A stretch of DNA of 51,819 nt, from assembly GCA_020629175.1 (NCBI GenBank), contig JAHDDU010000016.1, positions 8,758 through 60,576 on the forward strand. Direction: 5' to 3'. Shown one piece after another: positions 34,392 to 41,878 of the stretch. Under the pieces are notes generated by a model. The model had not been told where the DNA came from and did not search any database. It saw only the letters and a list, made by a program, of their open reading frames with translations. This stretch comes from Flavimaricola sp. (GTDB lineage: Bacteria; Pseudomonadota; Alphaproteobacteria; Rhodobacterales; Rhodobacteraceae). The position numbers and the translations under genes were made by a program. The stretch's first letter is position 1. The number at the start of each line of letters is the position of its first letter.

Positions 34392-35422
34392 TCATTCTGG
34401 TCCTGATGTGGGCGGCGGTCTGGGGGATTGGCATCGCCACCAAAGCGCCGCGCCAACAGCGCTGGATCATGATGGCAGTGGTCACGGTTGCCTGGGGTGG
34501 CTTGCAGCTGTTGCTTGAAGACGGCCATCCGGCAAAGGTCACCGCCGATAGCCTGACGCGGTCAGTTGTAACCGTCGGGTTCCTTGCGGTCATCGTGTGG
34601 CTCTACCGTAAATTTCTGGGCCGCATGGTGGACAGGGCTGGGGTTGAGAAGCCTGCGCTGACCCCCGCGCGACCCGAGCAAATGGGCGAAGCAGAACTGA
34701 ACCGTTACGCGCGCCACATCATCCTTCGCGAAATTGGTGGCTTGGGACAAAAGGCGCTGCGCGAGGCGAAGGTGCTTGTCGTAGGAGCAGGGGGGCTCGG
34801 CTCGCCCGCTTTGCAATACCTCGCCGCAGCGGGGGTGGGGACCATTGGGGTGATTGATGACGATGTGGTCGAGTCCACGAACCTGCAACGACAAGTCATC
34901 CACACGGATGCGATGATTGATACGCCCAAGGTGCATTCGGCGGCGGCGGCGATGCGGGCGCAAAACCCGTTTGTAGATGTGCGGCCGTATCATCGCCGTC
35001 TGACAGATGAGATTGCCGAGGATTTGATTGCAGACTACGACCTCGTCCTTGATGGCTGCGATGACATGGAAACGCGGTACCTTGTGAACCGCATCTGTGT
35101 AGCGCAAGGCAAGCCCTTGATTTCAGCGGCTTTGACGCAGTGGGAGGGGCAGATCGGGCTTTATCATGCGCCGTCTGGCCCGTGCTATTCTTGTGTCTTC
35201 CCACAAGCGGCAAATGCCGTTCTTGGCGCGACCTGTGCAGAGGCTGGCGTTGCGGGACCTTTGCCGGGGGTTGTTGGGGCGATGATGGCTGTGGAGGCGG
35301 TCAAACATATCTGCGGCGCGGGTGAGTCACTCGCCGGGCGTCTGATGATCTATGATGCACTTTATGCCGAAACTCGCGTGATCCGTGCGCAAAAGCGGGC
35401 CGATTGCGCCGTTTGTGGGTGA
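34388..35422 (+). CDS. ThiF/MoeB family adenylyltransferase with N-terminal membrane helices
   Basis: A 344-residue protein. The N-terminal 80 residues contain about three hydrophobic helices ([34 protein letters not shown] and [16 protein letters not shown]). After a linker comes a complete MoeB/ThiF/E1-like domain (about 105-344): [16 protein letters not shown], the ATP-binding [19 protein letters not shown], and the zinc cysteines in CYSCVF and CAVC. MoeB adenylates the C-terminus of MoaD for molybdopterin synthesis; a membrane anchor is unusual. No moaD, moaE or thiS gene is nearby. It overlaps dut by 4 bp. Confidence 0.85.
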   Translation: MIILVLMWAAVWGIGIATKAPRQQRWIMMAVVTVAWGGLQLLLEDGHPAKVTADSLTRSVVTVGFLAVIVWLYRKFLGRMVDRAGVEKPALTPARPEQMGEAELNRYARHIILREIGGLGQKALREAKVLVVGAGGLGSPALQYLAAAGVGTIGVIDDDVVESTNLQRQVIHTDAMIDTPKVHSAAAAMRAQNPFVDVRPYHRRLTDEIAEDLIADYDLVLDGCDDMETRYLVNRICVAQGKPLISAALTQWEGQIGLYHAPSGPCYSCVFPQAANAVLGATCAEAGVAGPLPGVVGAMMAVEAVKHICGAGESLAGRLMIYDALYAETRVIRAQKRADCAVCG

Positions 35423-35481
35423 AAGGCTTGCCTGCGCGGGCGGAACGCATAGGCTAGTGAAAGACACTGGGGAGATTTGAG

Positions 35482-36264
35482 ATGAAGACGATTTTTGCGA
35501 TTGCTGCCACGATGATGGCAACCACTGCTGTGGCCGATGGCCATCTGCCCGACATGGGCGGAATGGAAATCGTAGTGACAACCGAGAACGCCTACCCACC
35601 GTTGCAGTTTCTGGACAGTGACGGCAATGCGGTTGGTTGGGAATATGATGCCATGGCCGAAATCGCGGCCCGGCTGAACCTGACGGTGACGTATGAGAAC
35701 ACCAGCTGGGACGCGATGATCCCAGCAGTGTCCGAGGGCCAGTTTGATATGGGCATGACGGGCATCACGATCCGCGAAGACCGCGCCGAAGTCGTCGATT
35801 TCTCGGACAGCTATATGACGAGCCAGATGGTCATGCTCGTGCGTGGCGATGAGGAGCGGTTTACGGATGCCGCGGGCTTTGCTGCTGACCCTGATCTGTT
35901 GACCGCCGCGCAGCCGGGCACGACGCCATTTTATGTGGCCGTGTATGAAGTGCTCGATGGCGATGAGGCGAACCCGCGCATCAGCCTGATGGAGACGTTT
36001 GGCGCAACGGTGCAGGCGCTCCGCGCGGGCGATGTGGACATGATCCTGACCGATGGCACTGCCGGGAATGGTTATGTCGAGGCCTCGGACGGCGGGCTCA
36101 AGATCATTGGTGAGCCTTTGGGGACTGAGGACTTTGGCTTTATTTTCCCGCGCGGGTCGGAGTTGGTTGAGCCGATTAACGCGGCGATCGCGGACATGGC
36201 AGCTGATGGGACATTGGACGCGCTGAACACCCGCTGGTTCCTTGAGTACAAGCTGGGTGAATAA
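35482..36264 (+). CDS. Amino-acid ABC transporter substrate-binding protein, family 3
   Basis: A 260-residue periplasmic protein with a signal peptide ([18 protein letters not shown], cleaved before DGH) and the family 3 fold: [47 protein letters not shown] and FTDAAGFA. The R in ITIREDR normally binds the amino-acid carboxylate. A ribosome-binding site (GGGGAGA) precedes the ATG. The following permease is the probable partner. The specific amino acid cannot be read from sequence. Confidence 0.92.
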   Translation: MKTIFAIAATMMATTAVADGHLPDMGGMEIVVTTENAYPPLQFLDSDGNAVGWEYDAMAEIAARLNLTVTYENTSWDAMIPAVSEGQFDMGMTGITIREDRAEVVDFSDSYMTSQMVMLVRGDEERFTDAAGFAADPDLLTAAQPGTTPFYVAVYEVLDGDEANPRISLMETFGATVQALRAGDVDMILTDGTAGNGYVEASDGGLKIIGEPLGTEDFGFIFPRGSELVEPINAAIADMAADGTLDALNTRWFLEYKLGE

Positions 36265-36287
36265 GGCTCTGCACGCGCGCTAAGCTC

Positions 36288-37085
36288 ATGATCCCGACGT
36301 CCCCAAACGACGATGACTTTCCCTGGTGGTTGGTCATCGTCGGAACTGCTCTTGCCTGGATGTTCTGGCAGGTGTGGTCGAGTGATGTCTACTCCAAGGT
36401 GCTGGAGACGCTGTCAAAGGGCATCTGGATCACTGTGCTTGTCACGCTGGTCTCCTATTTTGCGGCCTGTGTGCTGGGGTTGCTTCTGGCGCTGGGGGCC
36501 TTGTCCCGATCCCTGATCATAAGGCAGCTTTGCCGCCTCTATGTGGAGGTGATGCGAGGCATCCCGATCATCGTCCTGCTCCTCTACGTGGCGTTTGTTC
36601 TGGCGCCCGCGCTCGTTGCGCTTTGGAATTGGGCGGCCGAGGGGCTGGGGTTTGATCCCATCCGGGGGCGCGATTTTCCGTTTTTGTGGCGCGCGGTGAT
36701 TGCACTGACGCTCGCTTATTCCTCATTTCTGGCAGAGGTGTTTCGCGCCGGCTTGATGTCCGTAGACAAAGGACAGATTGAGGCTGCCGAAGCGCTGGGC
36801 CTGAGCCGCTGGCAAAGGTTCCGCCACATCGTGTTCCCGCAGGCGTTTCGGACGATCCTTCCACCGCTTGGCAATGATTTCGTCGCGATGATTAAGGATT
36901 CGTCACTTGTGTCAGTCCTTGGGGTGACGGACATCACTCAGCTGGGCAAAGTGACGGCGGCGGGCAATTTTCGCTACTTTGAAACCTACAACGTTGTGGC
37001 GCTGATGTATCTGACGATGACGATTGCGCTGTCCCTCGCCTTGCGGAAGTTTGAACGTGGTATGCGCCGTCAGGACGCGAGATAA
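36288..37085 (+). CDS. Polar amino-acid ABC transporter permease
   Basis: A 265-residue HisM/GlnP-type permease with about five hydrophobic helices and the ATPase-contact loop EAAEALGLSRWQRFRHIVFPQAF. It lies 23 bp downstream of the binding-protein gene. No second permease and no ATP-binding gene is nearby, so it may function as a homodimer and share an ATPase encoded elsewhere. The ATG has no strong ribosome-binding site. Confidence 0.92.
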   Translation: MIPTSPNDDDFPWWLVIVGTALAWMFWQVWSSDVYSKVLETLSKGIWITVLVTLVSYFAACVLGLLLALGALSRSLIIRQLCRLYVEVMRGIPIIVLLLYVAFVLAPALVALWNWAAEGLGFDPIRGRDFPFLWRAVIALTLAYSSFLAEVFRAGLMSVDKGQIEAAEALGLSRWQRFRHIVFPQAFRTILPPLGNDFVAMIKDSSLVSVLGVTDITQLGKVTAAGNFRYFETYNVVALMYLTMTIALSLALRKFERGMRRQDAR

Positions 37086-37137
37086 GGGTGGCGGCACGGT
37101 CAGCGGCGGCCTACTTATCCCCCAAAGGAGACACTCA

Positions 37138-39165
37138 ATGACAAATCCGCTTTTGGAAGACTGGGATACTGCGTTTGGGCTGCCGCCGTTTGAGCGGATC
37201 AACGACACAGACTTTGGCCCGGCGATGGATGCGGCGCTGTCAGAAGGGCGCGCGCGGATTGCGGCGATTGCAGCGCAGGCAGATGCGCCCACATTTGAGA
37301 ATACGATTGAAGCGCTTGAGCGTGCATCGAGCCGTCTTGATCAGGTCGCGGGCGTGTTCTTCAGCGTGGCAGGGGCCGACAGCAACGACGCGCGCGATGC
37401 TTTGATGCGGGAGGTGTCACCCAAACTTTCTGCTTATAGTTCGGATTTGTTTGCGAACGCCGCTTTGTTTGCTCGGATTGAGGCGCTGTGGGAGCAGCGC
37501 GAGGATTTGCCGCTGACTGACGAGCAGGCCAGGCTCTTGATGCTGACCCGGCGCAGCTTTGTCCGGATGGGCGCCAAACTTGGGACCGAAGAGCAGGCGC
37601 GGCTCAAGGACATCATGTCCCGCCTTTCAACGCTGGGCACGACGTTTACGCAAAACCTGCTGGCCGATGAGCGTGACTGGTTCATGTCGCTGGCTGAAAG
37701 CGATCTGGAGGGGCTTCCAGACTTTGTGATCGACGCAGCGCGGAGTGCCGGGGCCGAGAAGAACGCGGATGGACCTGTCGTCACTTTGTCACGCTCGCTG
37801 GTCGTGCCGTTTCTGCAATTTTCGCCACGCAGAGATTTGCGCCAGAAAGCCTATGAGGCTTGGACCGCCCGCGGCGCGAATGGAGGGAAGACCGACAACC
37901 GTGCTCTTGCCGCCGAGACGCTGGCTCTGCGGCAAGAGCGGGCGCAACTTTTGGGGTATGACAGCTTTGCCGATTACAAGCTTGAGACCGAAATGGCAGG
38001 CACACCGGACGCCGTGCGTGATCTGCTCATGCAGGTCTGGACCCCGGCCAAGGCGGCTGCGGAGATCGATGCGCAAGTGCTTGAAGATATGCTTAAGGCG
38101 GACGGGCTTGCCGGACCACTAGAGGCTTGGGACTGGCGATACTATTCCGAGAAACGCCGGCAGGCCGAGCATGATTTGGATGAGGCAGAGCTAAAGCCTT
38201 ACCTGCAGCTTGAGCGAATGATCGAAGCCGCCTTCACCTGTTCGAACCGGCTTTTTGGTCTGGAATTCGAAGAGATCGATGCGCCGATGTACCACCCGGA
38301 TGTGCGGGCATGGAATGTGACGCGGGATGGTGCGCATATGGCCGTATTCATTGGTGACTACTTTGCGCGGTCGTCGAAGCGATCTGGCGCGTGGTGTGGT
38401 GCGATGCGCGATCAGGGCAAGCTTGACGGTGCGCGTCGGGCGCATGTCACGAATGTCTGCAACTTTGCCAAACCATCAGAGGGGCAGCCTGCGCTTTTGT
38501 CCTACGATGACGCGCGGACGTTGTTTCATGAGTTTGGCCATGCGCTGCATCACATGCTGTCTGATGTGACGTATGAGAGCATTTCGGGCACGTCGGTCGC
38601 GCGGGACTTTGTGGAACTTCCCAGCCAGCTTTATGAGCATTGGTTGGAAGTGCCTGAGGTGCTGGCCGAGTTTGCGACCCATGCCGAAACCGGTGAGCCT
38701 ATGCCCGAGGATATGCTTAAGCGGATGCTCGCCGCTGCGACCTATGATACTGGGTTCAGCACTGTGGAGTACGTGGCCAGTGCGCTCGTTGATCTTGCAT
38801 TCCACGACGGTGCGGCCCCTGCCGATCCAATGCAACGGCAGGCGGAGGTTCTCGAAGACATCGGCATGCCTTTTGCGATCCGGATGCGGCACGCGACCCC
38901 TCATTTTGCCCATGTCTTTGCCGGTGACGGCTATTCGAGTGGCTATTATTCCTACATGTGGTCGGAGGTGATGGACGCCGACGCCTTTGCCGCGTTTGAA
39001 GAAGCGGGGAACCCCTTTGATGCCGATCTCGCCCGGCGTTTGGAGGAAACCGTTCTGTCCTCGGGCGGGTCGGTGGATGCCGCGGCGTTGTATACAGCGT
39101 TCAGAGGCCGCATGCCCGGCGTCGAACCGTTGCTGAAAGGGCGTGGCCTGCTGGACGCGGCCTAG
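37138..39165 (+). CDS. M3 family oligopeptidase
   Basis: A 675-residue zinc metallopeptidase of the M3 family (Dcp/oligopeptidase A type) that degrades short peptides in the cytoplasm. The zinc site is H464-E-F-G-H468 in HEFGHALHHML, with the third ligand Glu downstream in ELPSQLYEHWL. The Met at 37138 has AAAGGAG upstream; a longer frame runs back over the permease gene. The family is typically 680 residues. The stop shares CTAG with the SH3 gene on the opposite strand. Confidence 0.94.
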   Translation: MTNPLLEDWDTAFGLPPFERINDTDFGPAMDAALSEGRARIAAIAAQADAPTFENTIEALERASSRLDQVAGVFFSVAGADSNDARDALMREVSPKLSAYSSDLFANAALFARIEALWEQREDLPLTDEQARLLMLTRRSFVRMGAKLGTEEQARLKDIMSRLSTLGTTFTQNLLADERDWFMSLAESDLEGLPDFVIDAARSAGAEKNADGPVVTLSRSLVVPFLQFSPRRDLRQKAYEAWTARGANGGKTDNRALAAETLALRQERAQLLGYDSFADYKLETEMAGTPDAVRDLLMQVWTPAKAAAEIDAQVLEDMLKADGLAGPLEAWDWRYYSEKRRQAEHDLDEAELKPYLQLERMIEAAFTCSNRLFGLEFEEIDAPMYHPDVRAWNVTRDGAHMAVFIGDYFARSSKRSGAWCGAMRDQGKLDGARRAHVTNVCNFAKPSEGQPALLSYDDARTLFHEFGHALHHMLSDVTYESISGTSVARDFVELPSQLYEHWLEVPEVLAEFATHAETGEPMPEDMLKRMLAAATYDTGFSTVEYVASALVDLAFHDGAAPADPMQRQAEVLEDIGMPFAIRMRHATPHFAHVFAGDGYSSGYYSYMWSEVMDADAFAAFEEAGNPFDADLARRLEETVLSSGGSVDAAALYTAFRGRMPGVEPLLKGRGLLDAA

Positions 39166-39785
39166 TCCCTGATTTCGTCGGGAAAGACGCCCCAGAGGGC
39201 CTCTTTCTCGGCCCAGCCTCGGTAGCCTCCGGTGGAGATTTCACACCAGTCCGTCGTGCAATCACCCAACCGTGCAATCACACCCACTTCGAGGATGGCT
39301 TCTTGTTGCGAAGTCAGGTCTGCGCGGGCGTAGATGGGCAGCAAGTCCTCTTCGATTAGAACTGTGCGGTTGCCGGAGAGTAGCGAGTAATGCACCCAGC
39401 CGCCAAGCCCTTCGCGGTCCGCAACGCGGCGCCAGTGACCGTATTCCGCCGTGACCTGCAGCGGCATACCGCGACGAAGGTAGACCCAGTCAATCCGGTG
39501 GGACAGGGACGGGCCACGGCGGACGTTACCTTCATCCGTCTTGAGCGACACAAAGCGCGGAAGCGGCAGATTGGTTTCGGGGCCGAGGATCGGACCGGCA
39601 TCTGCAATTGGCTCAATGGCCCGCACGGGGGGCGAGGCCACAGCCGGGGCTTCTGCTGGTGCGGGCTCTTCAATCATTACGGCGGCGGGAACCACTGCAG
39701 CCGGGCGCGATTGAGGGCGCAATCGTTCCGCCTGCGCGGCGCTGGCCACAAAACTACAGAGCACAATGAGATGCGAAAGTCGCAC
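39162..39785 (-). CDS. Periplasmic protein with bacterial SH3 domains
   Basis: A 207-residue exported protein with a signal peptide (MRLSHLIVLCSFVASAAQA), a Pro/Ala-rich linker (about 25-65) and two SH3-type repeats (about 75-205): one around VSLKTDEGNVRRGPSLSHRIDWVYLRRGMPLQVTAEYGHWRRV, and a shorter second one ending GYRGWAEKEALWGVFPDE. Such SH3b domains often bind cell-wall peptide. The long low-complexity linker suggests reach across the periplasm. It is convergent with the M3 peptidase gene; the stops share CTAG. Confidence 0.85.
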   Translation of the reverse strand: MRLSHLIVLCSFVASAAQAERLRPQSRPAAVVPAAVMIEEPAPAEAPAVASPPVRAIEPIADAGPILGPETNLPLPRFVSLKTDEGNVRRGPSLSHRIDWVYLRRGMPLQVTAEYGHWRRVADREGLGGWVHYSLLSGNRTVLIEEDLLPIYARADLTSQQEAILEVGVIARLGDCTTDWCEISTGGYRGWAEKEALWGVFPDEIRD

Positions 39786-39897
39786 GATGGAACCCGCCTG
39801 ATTTTTACCTCATGGGCGCGATGTTCTTGAGCCTCGCGTCCCTTGCAGGCAGAGTGCCAGAACAAGCACCGCATTTGCAAGTCTGGGAGGAACAGGG

Positions 39898-40884
39898 ATG
39901 CCGGGGAAACGACTGAGTGTTGTTGTCACGCGACGGTTGCCCGAGGCGGTTGAGACCCGCATGACGGAGTTGTTTGATGTGCGCCTCAGCCCGTCTGACG
40001 ACACCATGAGCCGGGAGGCTTTGGTCGCCGCCTTGCAAGATGCGGATGTCCTTGTGTGCTCGCTCGGGGATCAGGTTGATGCGGGCGTTTTAGGGCAGGC
40101 TGGCGACCGGCTGAAGCTGATTGCGAACTACGGCTCGGGCGTGGACCACATCGATGTGAACACCGCCCGTCAGCGCGGTATTCTGGTCAGCAACACACCC
40201 GGCGTCGTCACCGAAGATACGGCTGATATGACGATGGCGCTGATCCTTGCCGCGACGCGTCGGATTCCCGAAGGGCTGCAACTGATGCAGTCAGGCGGGT
40301 GGAGCGGGTGGCGGCCGACGGCGCTGTTGGGCGGGAGGATCGCGGGGCGTCGATTGGGCATTCTGGGCATGGGCCGGATCGGTCAAGCTGTCGCGCGGCG
40401 TGCAGCGGCTTTTGGCATGCAGGTGCACTACCACAACCGCAAGCGCCTGCGCTCTGAGATCGAAGAACGGCTGGAAGCGACGTATTGGGACAGTCTCGAT
40501 CAGATGGTGTCTCGCGTTGATGTGTTGTCCATCAACTGCCCGCACACGCCCGCTACGTTTCATCTGATGAACGCCCGTAGGCTGAAGCTGATGAAGCCAG
40601 AGGCGGTAATTGTGAATACTTCACGCGGCGAGGTGATCGACGAAAATGCACTGACACGCATGATCCGCGCAGGTGAGCTAGCGGGCGCGGGCCTCGACGT
40701 CTACGAGCGCGGCGCAGAGGTGAATCCGCGGCTGCGTGAGCTGCCCAACGTCGTGCTCTTGCCGCATATGGGCTCGGCCACAGTGGAGGGGCGGCTGGAG
40801 ATGGGCGAAAAAGTCATCATTAACATCAAGACGTTTGATGATGGACACCGGCCCCCGGATTTGGTGGTACCGGGACATCTGTGA
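39898..40884 (+). CDS. D-2-hydroxyacid dehydrogenase (glyoxylate/hydroxypyruvate reductase type)
   Basis: A 328-residue NAD(P)-dependent enzyme that reduces 2-keto acids to D-2-hydroxyacids. The nucleotide-binding motif is GILGMGRIGQAVARRAAAFG (about 152-171), and the catalytic Arg, Glu and His are in NTSRGEVIDE, LAGAGLDVYE and VLLPHMGSAT. The N-terminus and the NYGSGVDHIDV block fit GyaR/GhrB-like D-glycerate dehydrogenases, which link to serine-cycle or photorespiration-type metabolism. It is followed by a strong bidirectional terminator. Confidence 0.93.
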   Translation: MPGKRLSVVVTRRLPEAVETRMTELFDVRLSPSDDTMSREALVAALQDADVLVCSLGDQVDAGVLGQAGDRLKLIANYGSGVDHIDVNTARQRGILVSNTPGVVTEDTADMTMALILAATRRIPEGLQLMQSGGWSGWRPTALLGGRIAGRRLGILGMGRIGQAVARRAAAFGMQVHYHNRKRLRSEIEERLEATYWDSLDQMVSRVDVLSINCPHTPATFHLMNARRLKLMKPEAVIVNTSRGEVIDENALTRMIRAGELAGAGLDVYERGAEVNPRLRELPNVVLLPHMGSATVEGRLEMGEKVIINIKTFDDGHRPPDLVVPGHL

Positions 40885-40906
40885 CATAGTCATGTGGTTC
40901 CAATGA

Positions 40907-40932
40907 AAACGCCCCGACATTGCGGGGCGTTT
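40907..40932. terminator. Bidirectional intrinsic terminator
   Basis: AAACGCCCCG (40907-40916), loop ACATTG, CGGGGCGTTT (40923-40932). The 10-bp perfect stem ends in A/T tracts on both sides, so it can serve both the dehydrogenase gene (+) and the VPLPA-CTERM gene (-), which converge here. Confidence 0.85.
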
Positions 40933-40956
40933 CCAAATGATTGTCGGATCGTCGTC

Positions 40957-41496
40957 TTAGGCCTTGGCTGCACGTCGCCGTGCTGCGCCAAGCGCGCCCA
41001 CACCGATCAGCAAGAGGGGCATGCTGGCAGGCAATGGAACAGCGGCGATACCGTTTGTCACAGTGATGTCGTCGGAGAAGGTCGCGCGATATGTGCCGGG
41101 CAAGAATGGTGTGCTGGCAAGACCGCTCCGTGCTTCGGTGTCACTCAAGAAATATGCACCGACTGCCAGGACGTAACTACCGTTCAGAAGAGTCACCGAC
41201 AGCTCGGAATTCAGTCCGGGGCCGCCATCGTCATTGACGCCTAGGAAGGTGCCTGTGAGCGCACCTGCGGCGGAGCCATTGTCGTCAAACAAGCGGATCA
41301 TCGGATCACCGAGGGTCACGCCATCAAGATTGATTTGCAGCGCGCCGCCGTCGAAGTCGAAGAAGATATAGTCCACAGCATTTGCGCCGACTGTACCATC
41401 AACGATTGTTGCAGCCTGGGCGGCTTGCGTGGTCGCGGCACAGATCATCGCAGCAGCTGCGAGCGTCTGGCCTTTGGAGATAAAAGAATTGAACAT
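40957..41496 (-). CDS. VPLPA-CTERM sorted surface protein
   Basis: A 179-residue secreted protein. The N-terminal signal peptide is MFNSFISKGQTLAAAAM...TTQAAQA, the middle is a beta-rich pre-peptidase-like domain (DYIFFDFDGGALQINLDG, LNGSYVLAVGAY), and the C-terminus is VPLPASMPLLLIGVGALGA followed by RRR. This is a VPLPA-CTERM sorting signal, cleaved and anchored by an exosortase in Rhodobacterales that make exopolysaccharide. The exosortase is not in this window. The start at 41496 is preferred; the longer frame upstream has no signal-like N-terminus. Confidence 0.9.
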   Translation of the reverse strand: MFNSFISKGQTLAAAAMICAATTQAAQAATIVDGTVGANAVDYIFFDFDGGALQINLDGVTLGDPMIRLFDDNGSAAGALTGTFLGVNDDGGPGLNSELSVTLLNGSYVLAVGAYFLSDTEARSGLASTPFLPGTYRATFSDDITVTNGIAAVPLPASMPLLLIGVGALGAARRRAAKA

Positions 41497-41878
41497 TGGG
41501 GGACTTCCAAATTTTGGACAAATGTATTGGTCAGTAGCGACATTCTTGGATTCGAAACAAGAATTTCCGAAAAAAGTAATTAAATTGGGCGGGTTAACGG
41601 TGTTTTCGGAGAACAATACGCAGTTTTGCGGGCATTTGTTTCGCTCTGTGATCGAGGATTTCAATGGCCGATTTCAAGCTGTTCTGTCCGCAGGCTCGCA
41701 CCGTTTGCTCGTCGTTTGAAAGTCGACGTCGAGCAGTGCAGACGAGCGCGAACTGCAGGCCAAGTGAGGCACCTTTATAACGGCGCTGTCGGTTTCGGTC
41801 GGCAAGAGGTCGGCGCGTTTCGGCGCGGGCTGGATGAATGGCGGCATGGTTGCGGAAAGTCCATTCGGAGTATGCCTC
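41497..41878. other. 382-bp non-coding region between divergent VPLPA-CTERM and DMGDH genes
   Basis: The largest gene-free stretch in the window. It is AT-rich near the VPLPA gene, with a 7-bp inverted repeat ATTCTTG (41542-41548) and CAAGAAT (41558-41564). It becomes GC-rich toward the DMGDH gene, with a TTTATAAC box near 41773. I recognise no riboswitch. Open frames within it have no family resemblance or ribosome-binding site. It probably holds two divergent promoters. Confidence 0.6.

Noticed and set aside
41600-41878. Glycine or tetrahydrofolate riboswitch upstream of the DMGDH gene
   Set aside because: I could not find the tandem glycine-aptamer cores or a terminator/anti-terminator pair by eye. 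A covariance search could decide.
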